Positions 32,901 through 43,779 of a stretch of 64,000 bases of DNA are shown one piece after another. A program made the position numbers and the translations under genes. Source of the stretch: Bostrychus sinensis (taxonomy: Eukaryota > Chordata > Actinopteri > Gobiiformes > Eleotridae); the NCBI GenBank assembly GCA_020698575.1, contig CM036252.1, forward strand, positions 23,968,706 to 24,032,705, written 5' to 3'. The stretch's first letter is position 1. Each line of letters begins with the position of its first letter. The notes beneath the pieces are model-generated. The model made no database searches. It saw nothing but the letters and a program-made list of their open reading frames with translations, and was not told the DNA's origin.

Positions 32901-33721
32901 GCACTTTCTTAGTTTTATAGGTAACAAAAGTTAAATTGTCTCTATCTCAGTTGTCATGTGTTGAAAGAAATATCTCACAAGGAACACAAAATTAGAATTT
33001 CAGACCATCCTAGAATAGTTGGGGTTATTTTCAGAATCACAAAATCCATTGCACTTTATCTTCTATTGAATCAGTTGGAAAATACAGTATGTTGCAAATA
33101 TTACTTGGAATAAGGCACTGAGCATGAGCGTGTTCCAGAGCCGGCAGAAGGCACAGGGTAACATTATGTAACTTCTAATTTATATTCTATTTAAGAGTAG
33201 ATTATTTACCACAGACATGAATGCAGCATTATTCTAAGTGGCACAGTGGGCACTCAATGTTCAGTTTTCTGCTAGTGTAGTTAGATGTCTTACTCAAGCT
33301 ATGAGCATAGTCCAACTTTGCTCCCAAAGTAAATGTAGAGAATATCTAATGGTGGCAATTTTTTACTGATATTCCATCTCAGTCAGCCCATTTATGCTCT
33401 TCAACAAAGGCAACAAAGTAGAAAGACAAGTTACAGACCTTTTTGTCTTCCATAACCAAGCATCATTTCACAACAAAGCCACAATAATAAACACGCTAAA
33501 TTAAGAACATAGTACTGAACTTCTTGGTAGGACTGGAGGAACCCTGTGTAATCATTTAATAGTATATTATAATAGGAAGGTTTTATTATTAATAAACACT
33601 TTAATAAAGGGAGTTAAAATCAGCTTGATGTTTCGGTAAGCCTCTGTTGAAATCAATATTTCAGAAATGGCAAATTGGTCGAGTTTTACATTTTTAATAA
33701 AATAAGGGCAGGAGAGCCAGT
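32901..33721. other. AT-rich sequence, little recognised
   Basis: 'gtaatcatttaatagtatat' at about 33550 recurs near 23615. Nothing else supportable. Confidence 0.35.
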
Positions 33722-34231
33722 TATACTACACTGAAAAAAAAAAAAAAAAAAGCTACAAAAACTCAGATCAAGACTTTTTAGTTTTGGGTCCAACTCAAAA
33801 TCTCAAGTTTTCAACAACAAATATTTTTTGTTCTCTTAATTTGATATTCATATGTCTAAAAAACATCAATATTAAGTTTTACTCACTAGCATTATTATTT
33901 TTTTTTAACTCCTCTTAGAGCCAACTGACATTGTTCTTTTGTTAAATTTAGTATATTTAGTTTTTATTATTATCAATATTAATACTTTTTCTGAACAATG
34001 GATAGTAAGTCTGCAGTAAGATCAGTTAAAAAAAATAATGATTAGGTAAAATTTTAAGTTTAAAGTTTTTTTTTAACATATGAACATCAAATTAGGTGAA
34101 CAAAAAAATATTTGTTGTTAAAAACTTGAGATTTTGAGTTGACCCCAAAACTCAAAAATCTTGAGGGATCCTGTTGCCTTGAGTTTTAGAGTTTTCACAT
34201 TTTTTTATTTATTTTTTTTTTACAGAGTATA
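33722..34231. mobile_element. Long-terminal-inverted-repeat MITE
   Basis: The arms of about 165 bp are inverted copies. The left arm holds 'ttttgggtccaactcaaaat', 'ctcaagttttcaacaacaaa' and 'taatttgatattcatatg'. The right arm, reverse-complemented, holds 'ttttggggtcaactcaaaat', 'ctcaagtttttaacaac' and 'taatttgatgttcatatg'. The outer ends are 'acactgaaaaaa' and 'ttttttacagagta'. The borders are blurred by the A and T runs; tata occurs at both edges. The superfamily is unknown and there is no transposase. Confidence 0.75.
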
Positions 34232-34379
34232 GCTGTGAGCAAGTGGTGGGGTAACAGATTTCAGTGCACCACCGCTTGGACAACACTACTAATGCCACTT
34301 TAAACCCAAAACATTAGTAGACAACAATTCAAAAACTGTGGAAATTCAAATATTGTGATTCATATTAATTTTCGACAAA

Positions 34380-35090
34380 AGATATGCCATACCACATGTC
34401 TTTTGGACATTTGTGCACTATATTGTTTGTGCATTGCAGCTCCCAAAACACAAAGACAGATCTGTTTATGAGTTGGAGGCCCATAACACTGCATACCCAT
34501 CTCTCCTTGCTGTTGAGTCTCCCATTGTGTTTGAATGAGTGTAATCAAAGCCATTGTCAGACACAGTTCAGACGCATTCATCCTCACACCTGCTCATTAA
34601 CATGGAGACTTCACTTACAATGGAGCGCAGTGTTAAGTGCTGGTACAAATGGACTCCCCCTCCTCTTTTTTTTTTTTTTTTTTTTAAATGGCGACCTGCA
34701 TGAAGCGATTCCTGGAAAGAGCAAGGTGATTGGTGAGTGCAGTGTGAGGGTGACATTGGAAAAAGAACAGAAAAACAATCATAAATGGTGGTGGGGTGTA
34801 TTTGTGCTCAAAGAATTACAATAAAATATAACTCTTTAAAGAATATGCTTCTTATTTTGTGGTAATATTATTGAAAGCCATATTGTTATTCAGTGTGAAA
34901 TACTTAGCACTTTGTGAATGAGGGCCAGTCTTTAAGTATAATGGAGTGATTTTTATAATGGTGTAATAGTGTAATTATAAAATTGCAATTCTAATGGCAT
35001 CAAGCATTATTCCTGTAGCTTATTGAGTGATTAATGCTCTATGTTAATATTCTAAAGAATCTCTTAAACATGCTTTTTTTTTTTTTTTTT
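34380..35090. other. Candidate conserved non-coding block with poly-T
   Basis: Two dense stretches, 34440-34660 ('gtgtaatcaaagccattgtc', 'cctgctcattaacatgg') and 34820-35060 ('gtgtaattataaaattgc', 'gagtgattaatgctc'), are separated by a T run at 34668-34685. Frames of up to 146 codons run through the poly-T and are unconvincing. Regulatory by inference. Confidence 0.4.
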
Positions 35091-35699
35091 GTTAATTTTA
35101 ATTCAGATAAAAACTACCTAATCACCAGTGAAAAACAACATCATTTCTAAAGAAGAAAAACTGCTTCCGTTTGATTAAAGTATAACCCAGCTGCCATGTT
35201 TGTCTACACAGCTTGTCAACAATGACTCAATGGCATGGGCAAATCCTACTGGAAAATTTGCTATATATGCAGAAAGATGTGTATTGTGCAATGGCAAAAT
35301 GATGATGAGATAACTGCAGGAGTTCAATTCAATTAAAATGGGGCAATTCTGCGGTCTAAAGCTGAACTCAGAGCTGAAAGTTTAAGGTAAGCTCTAAACT
35401 GTATTTGGCAATAGTGAATTGGTTTAGTTTTACATTATTTAACAAAACAATATTAATATTTAAAAACATACATCTAAAAGTTAAAGTTGCTGAAGACTCT
35501 TTGATCAATTTCACATTTGAAGACAAACATGCAACACTGTTTTTTTTTAGGATGTACTCACAACTTTCACACCTTAATGTGGACCAAGACTGCATTTTTA
35601 TGGATTGCTCATTTAAACAGAAACCCATACATTTTTCTAAAGTGTCCCAGAGCACTTACCAACATCCCTTGCACTAAAAAGCTGTCCTAATTATTCTCT
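35091..35699. other. AT-rich sequence, nothing firm
   Basis: 'gagctgaaagtttaagg' and 'agctctaaactg' near 35370-35400 are weakly shared, inverted, with 9175 and 57535. No coding signal. Confidence 0.35.
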
Positions 35700-36130
35700 T
35701 GTGGCTTGGCAGTAGTGGTCACATGTATATTGTATGTGAAGCTTTTAACAAAGCTGTTATGTGGAGTCTGTACACTGAGCGAAGGTGCAAGACACCCTCT
35801 TAATCTTTGTTAATATTAAAAGCTGATTAATGTGAGGATGGGGGATGATTAATACTGTTTTATTCATGGCAGTCTCATTCTGTGATATCTGATGTGTTGT
35901 GGAGCTCATATTTAGCTATAAAAGCAGGTCACTAATGCATTAACTGTTATCAGTGAGGTGTTTCTCTCTTGTTTAGTGTGTTTATGTATGCCATGAATCA
36001 CTTTAGCCTGAGAATGGAGGCGATCAGGAACATTGGTGCGCTTCAGGCTGCACATTGACCTCTTTGTGTCTGGAGCAATCACTGTAACTTACCTTGAGAT
36101 ATCAACTGCAAAGTGGGTGCAAAAACCTGC
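35700..36130. other. Candidate conserved non-coding element
   Basis: Unique sequence with 'aaagctgattaatgtg' (about 35820), 'gggatgattaatactg' (about 35842) and 'cactaatgcattaactg' (about 35930): three ATTAAT-type cores in about 120 bp. No coding frame. Regulatory by inference. Confidence 0.4.
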
Positions 36131-36229
36131 ACCACACTGACTGGCCACATTATTAGATATATCATTTCAAATGTAAAGTTATAATTGCATCTGGAAGCAC
36201 TTGCAGAGGACACACTTCTTCCTCACAGT

Positions 36230-36530
36230 GGTGTGCTAAAGGCACTGGGCCTTAACATGGGCTCAAGCCAGTGATCATTTACTTTACTGACCCCTTGCTT
36301 CTGGATCTGAAGCAGCTGGAATATCCCTATCTCACAGTTTAATTTAATAAAATCCACATTTCAGATGGTCTTCTACATCCACACAAATAACTTTTTGTTT
36401 TTTTTATCCATGGCCCTTACTGATCTTTTCTAAAAAGCCTGGCTATTACTTTATAGATTATTTTGCTTACAGTCAAACAAACCAATGCCAGCAAAAACAT
36501 AACCTCATTGGCGGAAGTAAATATCTAATA
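36230..36530 (-). repeat. Composite repeat R1, near-continuous minus copy
   Basis: Contains 'ggctcaagcc', 'ttactgaccccttgc', 'ggaatatccctatctc', 'cagatggtcttctac', 'ggcccttactgatc', 'tcaaacaaaccaatgcc' and 'aacctcattggcgg'. This is the order of parts used to rebuild the layout of R1. The tRNA-like module is only partly preserved. Confidence 0.65.
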
Positions 36531-38299
36531 ACTCTCATAACAGCAGCAGTTCAATCATGTCAAGCAGTTGTGCAGATAGTGCAAACTGAGCAATAGAACA
36601 ATAATTCAGTCATTTTGGACTTGGTTGTTAGAAAAAAAAAGTTCATATACTGGGATTTTGACACACAAACATCTCTGGGAAAAGAATGGCCAGAATTGTT
36701 TCAGATGGTTTAGAGGATGCTTAGTGAATGCTATTATTTTAGTGTTTTATACCATATCCACTCACCCATGTCTGAACACCGAAATTTATACTCCCCAACC
36801 CATGTTGCGATTGTGGCTTTCTGGTTCTACACTGACAATTTTGCACCAATTTTTTAAAACCACTTCTAAAAATGCCAATCTTGTCTTATTATGTGCAATG
36901 GAGGAAAGTAGAGATTTTTTTTCCGAGCAGTGACGCAAGTTGGCAAGTAATTGGCTTGGCTGGAATACACTTTTGTTGTTTTTCAGCAAGAAAAGAAAGA
37001 GCGTTGCCAGGTATATTCATGTGAGTGTGGACGCGTGCCGCGGAGAAGAATCTGAGCTAAGTTGTGCACTGCTGGAGGACTTTGACAATTAATTTTAAAT
37101 TGGAATATAATGCACTATAGACATACCATAGAAATATAAAGCTGTGAACACATTGTTAAAAATTAAACTTTTTTTCCTTGTGACTAGCATGACTAAACCA
37201 ATGTTTTGTCACTAATTATCCTTTTGCATACATGTTTTTAGCAGCTGGTCAAGTTTATTTTACCGACAAAAGTTTTGTTACCACCTGCCTTGTTAGCCTG
37301 TCACTTTAGCAGTTTAGCATTGCTAATGGGCTAGGTTTGGACCATGCCACTTTTAGTTATGACGTTCACCAAAATACAAGCCATGTGAATTATTTTGTGA
37401 TATCTGTGCAGCTTGTAAACCACAGTGCTGTTTCCTGGCAAAAAATCTGGCATCATTATGAATTTGAGAGGCTGCTAAAATCACACCAGAACGGAGGTAG
37501 ACATGCCAAAATAGACCTAAGCCAAATGTAAACACAATTCTAACACCAATGCAATTTGCCCACTCTGACTATGTGTTTGCTTTTGGCTACAACACCTCTT
37601 CCTGACAATTTTTTTCCTTTTCACTTTGCATGGTTATACACCGAGATATTTCACACCAATTTACACCTGACTAGATTTATATTTAGGAAATAATGGCACC
37701 ACTGGTCGTTTATGGTTTTCTTTTATATGTATTTCTTGCTTAGGCTTTTAAGTGTCAAGGCTGTATCCAATGCAACTGCTTTTATTTTAATGAATGTGAA
37801 CATGTTTTTCTACTGAGAATATAAATGGTCAGTGGCATTTATCTTTCTCATAACTGGCATGTTTACAGATGCATTTGTGTTCATTTTGAATAGTGAAAAT
37901 GTAAAAATGCAAACATGAAATAGGCAGTAGGTTCTGCAGATGTGTGTGAAGTGTATAGTATGAACATGTTTTAAGCACAGGTAACCATAATATACATACT
38001 GAGTCAAACAACCAAACAAAATCCTCGCTAGATAATAAAAGATAACTAAAAACAGGCAATATTGTAACTTTAAAATATCAAGTATTAAAAAATCATGGTT
38101 TGGATGGATACCCATTATACCACATGGAGGATTCTCTTTTTATCTTACTCTTATGTCATATGCACTGGATATTTTAAAGTGTCTGTGAATTTTGAGTGTT
38201 TGAAGTCATTAAAATTACAAGTGAAAAGGCCTGGGTGCTATCAATAGATTTTTCTTTTTTTTTTTTGCAAGCAAAAAAAAAAAAAAAAAGTAATGATTG
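36531..38299. other. AT-rich sequence, nothing firm
   Basis: A T run and an A run at 38250-38299 form a short palindrome-like pair around 'gcaagc'. No repeat family, RNA gene or convincing coding frame (the longest has about 100 codons and low complexity). Confidence 0.4.
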
Positions 38300-38760
38300 G
38301 CTTTTGGTGAAAGTTTTAACAAATGGCCTGAGTAAAATAGTTATTTTTTTGCCATCTAGATCATTGATTCCTAACCTGGGGGTTGCCAAACATTCACAGT
38401 GGGTCACAAGGGCCTCTTGAAAAAGAGTTCCAAGTTAGGGCTCGATGATAATTCAAGGAAAACTGGCTAATGCACTGCAGTGCTCACAGAAAATGTGTTT
38501 AGAAATTGTTGAAAATAGATTATTAATACTTCTGTGATGTTTTTGTTATGCAGTGAAGTGCACCCAATGAAGTATTTGAGTTATTAATCTTTCCTAATTA
38601 TAAAGGTCAGGCAGGTGAAGGGTGGGGGCCACTGATAAAATGGGGGCCACTTGGAAAAAAGCCTGGGAGCCACTTGTCTAGATCCAGGAAATTGTTAAAG
38701 CATTCTGTTCCTTTAGGCTAAAGGTGACCCCAGCCACAAGGGGTCAGTGAAGTAATGGAT
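38300..38760 (+). repeat. Composite repeat R1, plus copy split by a hAT
   Basis: The right part 'gatccaggaaattgtt', 'aaagcattctgttcc' and 'ccagccacaaggggtcag' matches R1 at 40070-40135. The left part up to 38362 is degraded. The hAT at 38363-38676 interrupts it at a 'tctagatc' site. Confidence 0.6.
38363..38676. mobile_element. hAT-type MITE with tctagatc duplication
   Basis: Flanked by tctagatc at 38355-38362 and 38677-38684. The left end 'cattgattcctaacctgg' and right end 'gcctgggagccacttg' match a fish hAT family whose ends are 'CAGTGATTCTCAACC' and 'GGGAACCACTG'. Internal phrases 'gtgggtcacaag' and 'gtgggggccact' are typical of it. No transposase in about 314 bp. Confidence 0.75.
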
Positions 38761-39741
38761 TTACTATTGATTTACTATTTACTAGAAAATCAAGGTCAAG
38801 TCAAGTGTTCTCTCCAGTATTTATCTTCTATCACTGCATACAGCCGTAATGCATAACATTTTGCAACTCACACAACATGGCTAAATAATAGAGGGAAAAT
38901 TAGAATCTACCATCAAAGCAAGAAAAGTTAATCTTGCACTTGAGCCTTTTGTTTCCAAAGCAGCTGTGGAGCTTATTATACCATTACTTTAGGTACTCTC
39001 CAACTGCTGGACAAATTTGAATGAGTGCCGGCTTTCTCAGTGACACTTTTGAAAGGGATAAATCTCCAGGACTGGAAGCTGTCAAAGTCGACACAAAATG
39101 TGATAATGAGACGTTTTGGCAGTGCGTGCTGTCTTCTTCTTCAGCTCGTGATTCTCTCGTGTGCCACACTAACACATCAACATATGCACATTCGAGAAGG
39201 TAAAAAGGCCAACTTGAAAATCTGCTGCAAAAAACAAAGTGGCAAACAAAATATCTGACTAATTTTTTTGCCTGAATCAATCCCTTATCAGCAGCTGTAA
39301 GGAAGATACTTAAAAATAAAGATATTCCCTGGAACTTGTTGATTATTGTAATGGAATGCCTCCCTGGGATTTGAGGCTTATCGTGAGGCAGAATCCGTTG
39401 TACTTGGAAAGGCAAAGTTTCCGGGACACAACACCTTTCCAAACGCGCCACACAAAAGCCCCCGAGCGCTGCTGAGAGTGGCAGATATCTCCGCACCCCA
39501 CCGCTCCACAATCACAAATACATACACTTAGGCTAATGTACAAGGGGAGTTTGCTGTTGGGCAGATAATGATACTGCCAGGCTTGTGAAAACGCATTACT
39601 AACAGAAGCACAAATACCCAAGGTTACGGAAATGGAAAATATTGTCAACAAGGCGATATACAAATATAGCTTGTTTATTTTATTTATTTATTTTTTTTCA
39701 AGTGGAAAAAGCAATCATCTTCAAATAGAGTTTTTGTAATA
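38761..39741. other. Candidate conserved non-coding block
   Basis: Unique, balanced-composition sequence, densest at 39000-39220 and 39330-39660 ('gttgattattgtaatgg', 'acgcattactaac'). The longest open frame of the window, 175 codons on the minus strand (38984-39511), lies here and shows no domain, signal peptide or family I know. I do not call it a gene. Confidence 0.35.
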
Positions 39742-39904
39742 TAGCGTAGTATGGCTGTCCGGACACGTTGGTGTATTAATCTTTGTTGAATTGACACGCT
39801 TCGCCAAGGACACTTACAGAAAGCAACAACAATAACATGTTTTTTTTTTTTCTTTGTAGCGGGACAGCAGTAGTCAGGATGCAGACTGATAAATGGTGCA
39901 AGCG
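39742..39904 (+). repeat. Local triplicate segment T1
   Basis: Aligns with 41133-41291 (T3) through 'tagtatggctg', 'tttgttgaattgacac', 'aaggacac', 'gcaacaacaataaca', 'gggacagcagtagtcag' and 'aatggtgcaagc'. Direct orientation. Not a family I recognise. A T run at 39840-39851 was added in this copy. Confidence 0.7.
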
Positions 39905-39924
39905 TTATTTTTTATTTAATTACA

Positions 39925-40145
39925 TCTACCAAGAAGGTTTTTCTTGCATTGGTTCATTGGTTTGTTAAACTTTTAGCAAGAGAACTCAACAAAAAGTCAT
40001 GAGAGGTCATGTAATGTAATGGGTCAAAGAATAAATTATTAGTTTTTGGTGTGGACCCGGAAGACCGTCCGGATCCAGGAAATTGTTTGAGCATTCTGTA
40101 CCATTAGAGAAGATATTAACTCCAGCCACAAAGGGTCAGAAAAGG
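39925..40145 (+). repeat. Composite repeat R1, plus copy, 5' part
   Basis: Contains 'accaagaaggtttttcttgc', 'cattggtttgttaa', 'agcaagagaactcaac', 'gtgtggacccggaag', 'ccggatccaggaaattg' and 'ccagccacaaagggtcag'. The tRNA-like module is absent; this copy stops before it. It separates segments T1 and T2. Confidence 0.7.
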
Positions 40146-40174
40146 AACAAGTTTAAGTAGATTTATTATTACAG

Positions 40175-40245
40175 AGCAGTGTATTAATTTTTGTTGGTGT
40201 GACACGCTTTGCCAAGGACACAAAAGCAACAACAATAACAAATGT
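40175..40245 (+). repeat. Local triplicate segment T2, partial
   Basis: Contains 'gtgtattaatttttgttgg', 'tgacacgctttgccaagg' and 'agcaacaacaataaca', matching the middle part of T1 and T3 only. Confidence 0.65.
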
Positions 40246-40282
40246 TTAGTGGTAAAATGTATTAAAAGAACCAGGGAAGTAT

Positions 40283-40871
40283 AGGGCTGAGTACTGTTCA
40301 ATTTCTGATACCAGTACTTGAACAACACCTGGGTTTCGATACCAGTACCTGAACCATACTTCTTTTGATGCTTATACTTTTTTAATTCATCTTCTATGAC
40401 CATAACTATAAAACATTTTTATATGAACAAAACACCAAACTGAAGGTATTAAGGAGTAATTGTGTTATAAGTTATAGGAATTGTTTGTAATGTAGTGTAT
40501 TAATTACAGTATTTAAATATGCTTTATTCTACACTCTGCAGCCCGTGTCTCTTTTGAGATTGTAGGTGAACTGTGGCAGTAGTCAGAGACAAGAATGCCA
40601 TTTTTAAGTCAATAAACTCTCTCGTGTGGATCTTCAGGTCTGTCCGCTGTCTCTGGAGCTAAATTATGTCATGTATCTGTCACAACCAGTGCTTAAGTTG
40701 AAAAATTAGCTCAAAACATGGAGCTGAAAGTGACACGGCTGCTCTGTAACTTTCTGTTGTAATGTCTCTGGACCTGCTAGGTACAGAAAGAAAATAATTT
40801 TTATGACATCACTATGTACCAGAGTTTTTCAGTCGGTATCACAAAGGTATCATTGTTCGGTACCCAACCCT
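40283..40871. mobile_element. hAT-like non-autonomous element ('AGGGCTGGGTACC' ends)
   Basis: The left end agggctgagtactg and the reverse complement of the right end agggttgggtaccgaac are inverted. 'gataccagtac' occurs repeatedly on the left and 'cggtatcacaaaggtatc' on the right. This is a common fish hAT pattern. No 8 bp duplication was found, so the borders are approximate. No transposase. Confidence 0.6.
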
Positions 40872-40890
40872 AATTGTGTACCATTAGGCC

Positions 40891-41028
40891 AACACTCCCC
40901 AGGGAGGCGTCCAGGAGGCCTCCGAAACAGATGTCTGAGCCTCCTTAAATGGCTCCTCTCAATGTGAAGAAGCAGCGGCTCTACTCCGAGCTCCTCTTGG
41001 CTGACTGAGCTTTTCGCCCTATGTCTAT
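40891..41028 (-). pseudogene. Fragment of an RTE-type LINE reverse-transcriptase ORF
   Basis: The minus-strand translation includes SVSQEELGVEPLLLHIERSH and RPPGRLPGE. This is the C-terminal tail, beyond the reverse-transcriptase core, of a fish non-LTR retrotransposon that I place in the RTE/Rex3-like group from memory. About 45 codons remain. The frame continues into unrelated sequence on both sides, so it is a dead fragment. The YADD core and endonuclease are absent. It is wedged between a hAT and a Tc1 remnant. Confidence 0.7.
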
Positions 41029-41132
41029 ATTGCTGGTTGTGATGTTGTGGGTATGACCACCTGCCTAATATACAGTGTAATGTTATGACTACCAATAAGG
41101 TCGGTGGTCATAATGTTATGCTTGATCTATGT
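41029..41132. mobile_element. Collapsed Tc1-like element, both termini only
   Basis: The left terminal part 'gggtatgaccacctgcctaa' faces the right terminal part 'ggtcataatgttatgcttga'. These are the inverted ends of the 'CATAACATTATGACCAC' Tc1 family also seen at 44403. Nearly all of the interior is gone, leaving about 100 bp. Confidence 0.65.
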
Positions 41133-41291
41133 GTAGCATAGCATGGCTGACCAGGCATGGCAGTGTATTCTTTGTATCTTTGTTGAATTGACATGCTTTG
41201 CCATGGACACATAAAAAGCAACAACAGTAACAGATGTTGCTTTAGCAGGACAGCAGTAGTCAGAGCGAGAATTGAGGAATGGTGCAAGCAG
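41133..41291 (+). repeat. Local triplicate segment T3
   Basis: Partner of T1 (see 39742-39904). It runs without a break into the balanced-composition sequence 41292-41600, which suggests that T3 is the original location and T1 and T2 are copies. That direction is inference. Confidence 0.65.
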
Positions 41292-41600
41292 CGTAATGTA
41301 TACAGACAAGAGCTTGGCTAGGAGAATTTTGCTGACGACTGTAAAGCTGCAAACGGTGAGTAATTGAAAACATCCCAGACAGGAAGCGCTTCCTCAGGAG
41401 ACAGATTGCAGCGCATTGAAAAGGATGTGAAGGGAAACTAATGATTCTGTATTTCAGTAATTGTCTGCAGCCAAGAATAACATCGACTGAGACACTGGGC
41501 AGAGTTTGGACCAGCGTGTCACCTGATGCTAATTGCGAGGTGAGCATTCGATTGGGGAAATACAATACACCAGAATCAGAGATGTGGAGGTTTTAATGAG
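41292..41600. other. Candidate conserved non-coding element
   Basis: Unique sequence with 'ggtgagtaattgaaaac' (about 41355) and 'gaaactaatgattctg' (about 41433). No repeat and no known coding frame. Regulatory by inference. Confidence 0.3.
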
Positions 41601-41929
41601 CGGCAGTGCTGTAAACACACTTTTATGATTTTAGTGGTAATCACCTCAAAGAAAGGACTTCAAAGCATGCGCTAATCCATTCATTTATCCTCTGTATTGT
41701 TAGCTCCTGTTGTTGCAGTGTAGCCAGTAAATCAAACAACTGGAAGTGACCAAAGAACTGCATAATTATATCAACTTTAATGTGGGATTAAACAAAACAA
41801 AACAACACTCATGTCAATGCATATCTGCGATAAGGTTTGCTCATTAAATACAGAGTCTGTTGGTTTGCATACAAATGAGTGATACAGATGGGAAAGTACA
41901 TTGACCATTCCCGGTTGTCAAAGATGTAA
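41601..41929. other. Unique sequence, nothing recognised
   Basis: No supportable feature. Confidence 0.4.
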
Positions 41930-42203
41930 ATAATAATAATGGATTTATATTGTGCTATACAAGCTTCTCAAAGAGCTTTACATTAGTCCATTATTCACTC
42001 ACTCCTCAGTTACACTACTTCTGTCTACGGCCTCTCCGACCATCACCAAACACAGCCACTCTCACATTCACACAAAGGCAAGGTGGGTGGAGTGTTTTGC
42101 CGAAGAACACAATGGCCGTAGGCAATGACGGTAGCAGGGCTCAAACCACCAACCGCCAAGGTTAGTGGGCAAACGTCTCTACCAACTGAGCTACTGCTTC
42201 CCC
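41930..42203 (-). repeat. Family A tRNA-derived SINE, near-complete minus copy
   Basis: On the minus strand the head reads 'gtagctcagttggtagag' (A box) and 'ggtggtttgagccctgc' (B box). The body has 'cttcggcaaaacactccacc'. The 3' end 'gtaaagctctttgagaag' and 'agcacaatataaatcc' leads into a TTA-repeat tail at 41930-41940. Head, body and tail are all present in about 274 bp, the fullest SINE here. Confidence 0.9.
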
Positions 42204-43109
42204 TAGTTTCTACTTCGGTAAGCTATTTATGGTCTGTACCTGATGTGGATGGAGTTATTGCCTCCCTGTATCTGCCCAAATGATCAAACACATTGCTAAG
42301 CCAATCAATTAATCTTACATATACAGAGATATATGCATCACATGCTGTACCATGTAGATACTGATGAATTGCCAAGCTTAGTTGATTTTCCCAGCACCTG
42401 ACAGAATCACGACTCAACACTCACCACTTTCGATCTCCTGCAGGAGCGAAAATTGGCAAGGCACAAGACTGAAAAAAAAACCCTCCAATGTTCAAAATGA
42501 AGAGATAAATCAAAGTGTGTAACTGTTCTAATAATGGAAGGTGCTTAAACGTCATTGGCTGAGAGCAGCAGCCATTAAAGACCTGATATCTTCACATGAC
42601 AGATGAAACCGGGTGAAATACAGCCGCCGCCCCGTGATGCAACCCTGTTACACGTTCTATCAAGAGTTTGACTCCCACAAACAACTGCTTTGGGGAGCTC
42701 TTGACCCCCTTTTTCTCTTAAAACCACAGCTTTTATGATGCCTGTTGAAGCAAACCGGCAATCTGGCTACACTGGGTCAAGGACAGCTTTGAGATCCAAT
42801 CATCTGCGTCATAGAGACAAAATTACAGCCATAAAAAAGGTCAAAGGGAATCAGTGTGGTTTGCCTTGTATTGTATTCAACCAGGATTGAGAGATTTGTC
42901 ACCCAAAAAAAAAAAAAAAAAAAAACATGCCACTGTAGCTGAGCAGTACTGGCCAATGTGGTGTCCTTTAATATTGTTTGCATTGTCAAAACAGATATAA
43001 AATGCCCATAATAAATCATGTAACTTCAATGAACTTATCGTATTGTTCTTGATATAAGTCACTCAACTATGGAAGAAACATGCACTGACCTCTTACCAAG
43101 GCATTGGCC
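42204..43109. other. Unique sequence, conserved-element-like in part
   Basis: Balanced composition from 42425 to 42790 ('cattggctgagagcagc', 'ccattaaagacctgatatc', a CpG-bearing 'cagccgccgccccgtg'). An A run lies at 42904-42925. The remainder shows nothing. Confidence 0.3.
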
Positions 43110-43190
43110 CAGTTTTGGAATATTATAGATATAGTGCCTAGCGATCTTTAAGTTCAGGGATAAATACTTTATCTATTGTGCCATAAAGCC
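43110..43190 (-). repeat. Composite repeat R1, degraded minus copy
   Basis: Contains 'atagatatagtgcctag', 'gttcagggataaatac' and 'ttatctattgtgcca', the eroded tRNA-like module and its flank. Confidence 0.55.
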
Positions 43191-43779
43191 CTTATAAGTA
43201 ATGTGTGGTAAGTAGTGTTTAATTTGTAAAGCCAGATAAGAGGTTGGGGAACACAGAGGGGATTTTTTCAGGCTTGTTCCAGCATCACTGAGCTGGAAGA
43301 AAAAGTCAGGGAACATGAATTGCTGTGAAAACTTCAAAATGACTTTAATAATGGTTGTGTTGCCTAGTTATGTATTTTTGGTGTTTAATTTGAACAGTCT
43401 TAAGTCGATTCTTAAAATATTCTGGTAAACAGGAACTAAATAAATAAGTCTTACATGCTAGGTCCTGATGCCAATTTTGGTCTTGCTAAAAGACTAACAT
43501 CTGGAAAAAATAAAAATAGGGAAAAATGCTCATTTAAAAATACACTAGAGAATGGTTATAACTGATCAGGTGGATCAATCTTAGTGCATAGTTTCTTGTT
43601 AAGCAGGTTCCTAAAATGTAAGAAACTGTTAGATGTATCTTAATTAAGTTTTTATAAATGCTGATTATAGAACATCTACAAATATTAATGGAAACGGTAT
43701 GTAAACCTGCAGCCTGTTGGCCACCAAAAGGTGCTGTACCAATCCGCCCCTTACCATACTGCAGAAATTTTAGAAGGCC
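43191..43779. other. AT-rich sequence, nothing recognised
   Basis: No supportable feature. Confidence 0.4.

Noticed and set aside
34384..34824. 146-codon open frame, plus strand
   Set aside because: It runs through a poly-T tract coding Phe repeats; typical artefact.
36120..36180. Terminus of a further Tc1 family ('ggccacattattagatatatc')
   Set aside because: A single 20 bp resemblance to a Tc1 end without partner; could be chance.
38250..38299. Functional stem-loop from T run and A run
   Set aside because: Pure homopolymer pairing around 'gcaagc'; explained by low complexity.
38984..39511. 175-codon open frame, minus strand
   Set aside because: Longest frame of the window, but no domain, no family resemblance and no splice or promoter context. 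Frames of this size are expected by chance in 64 kb, six frames, in balanced-composition DNA.
42135..42203. tRNA gene on the minus strand
   Set aside because: A and B boxes are present, but the sequence continues into a SINE body and tail and other copies share the same mutations; it is a SINE head.
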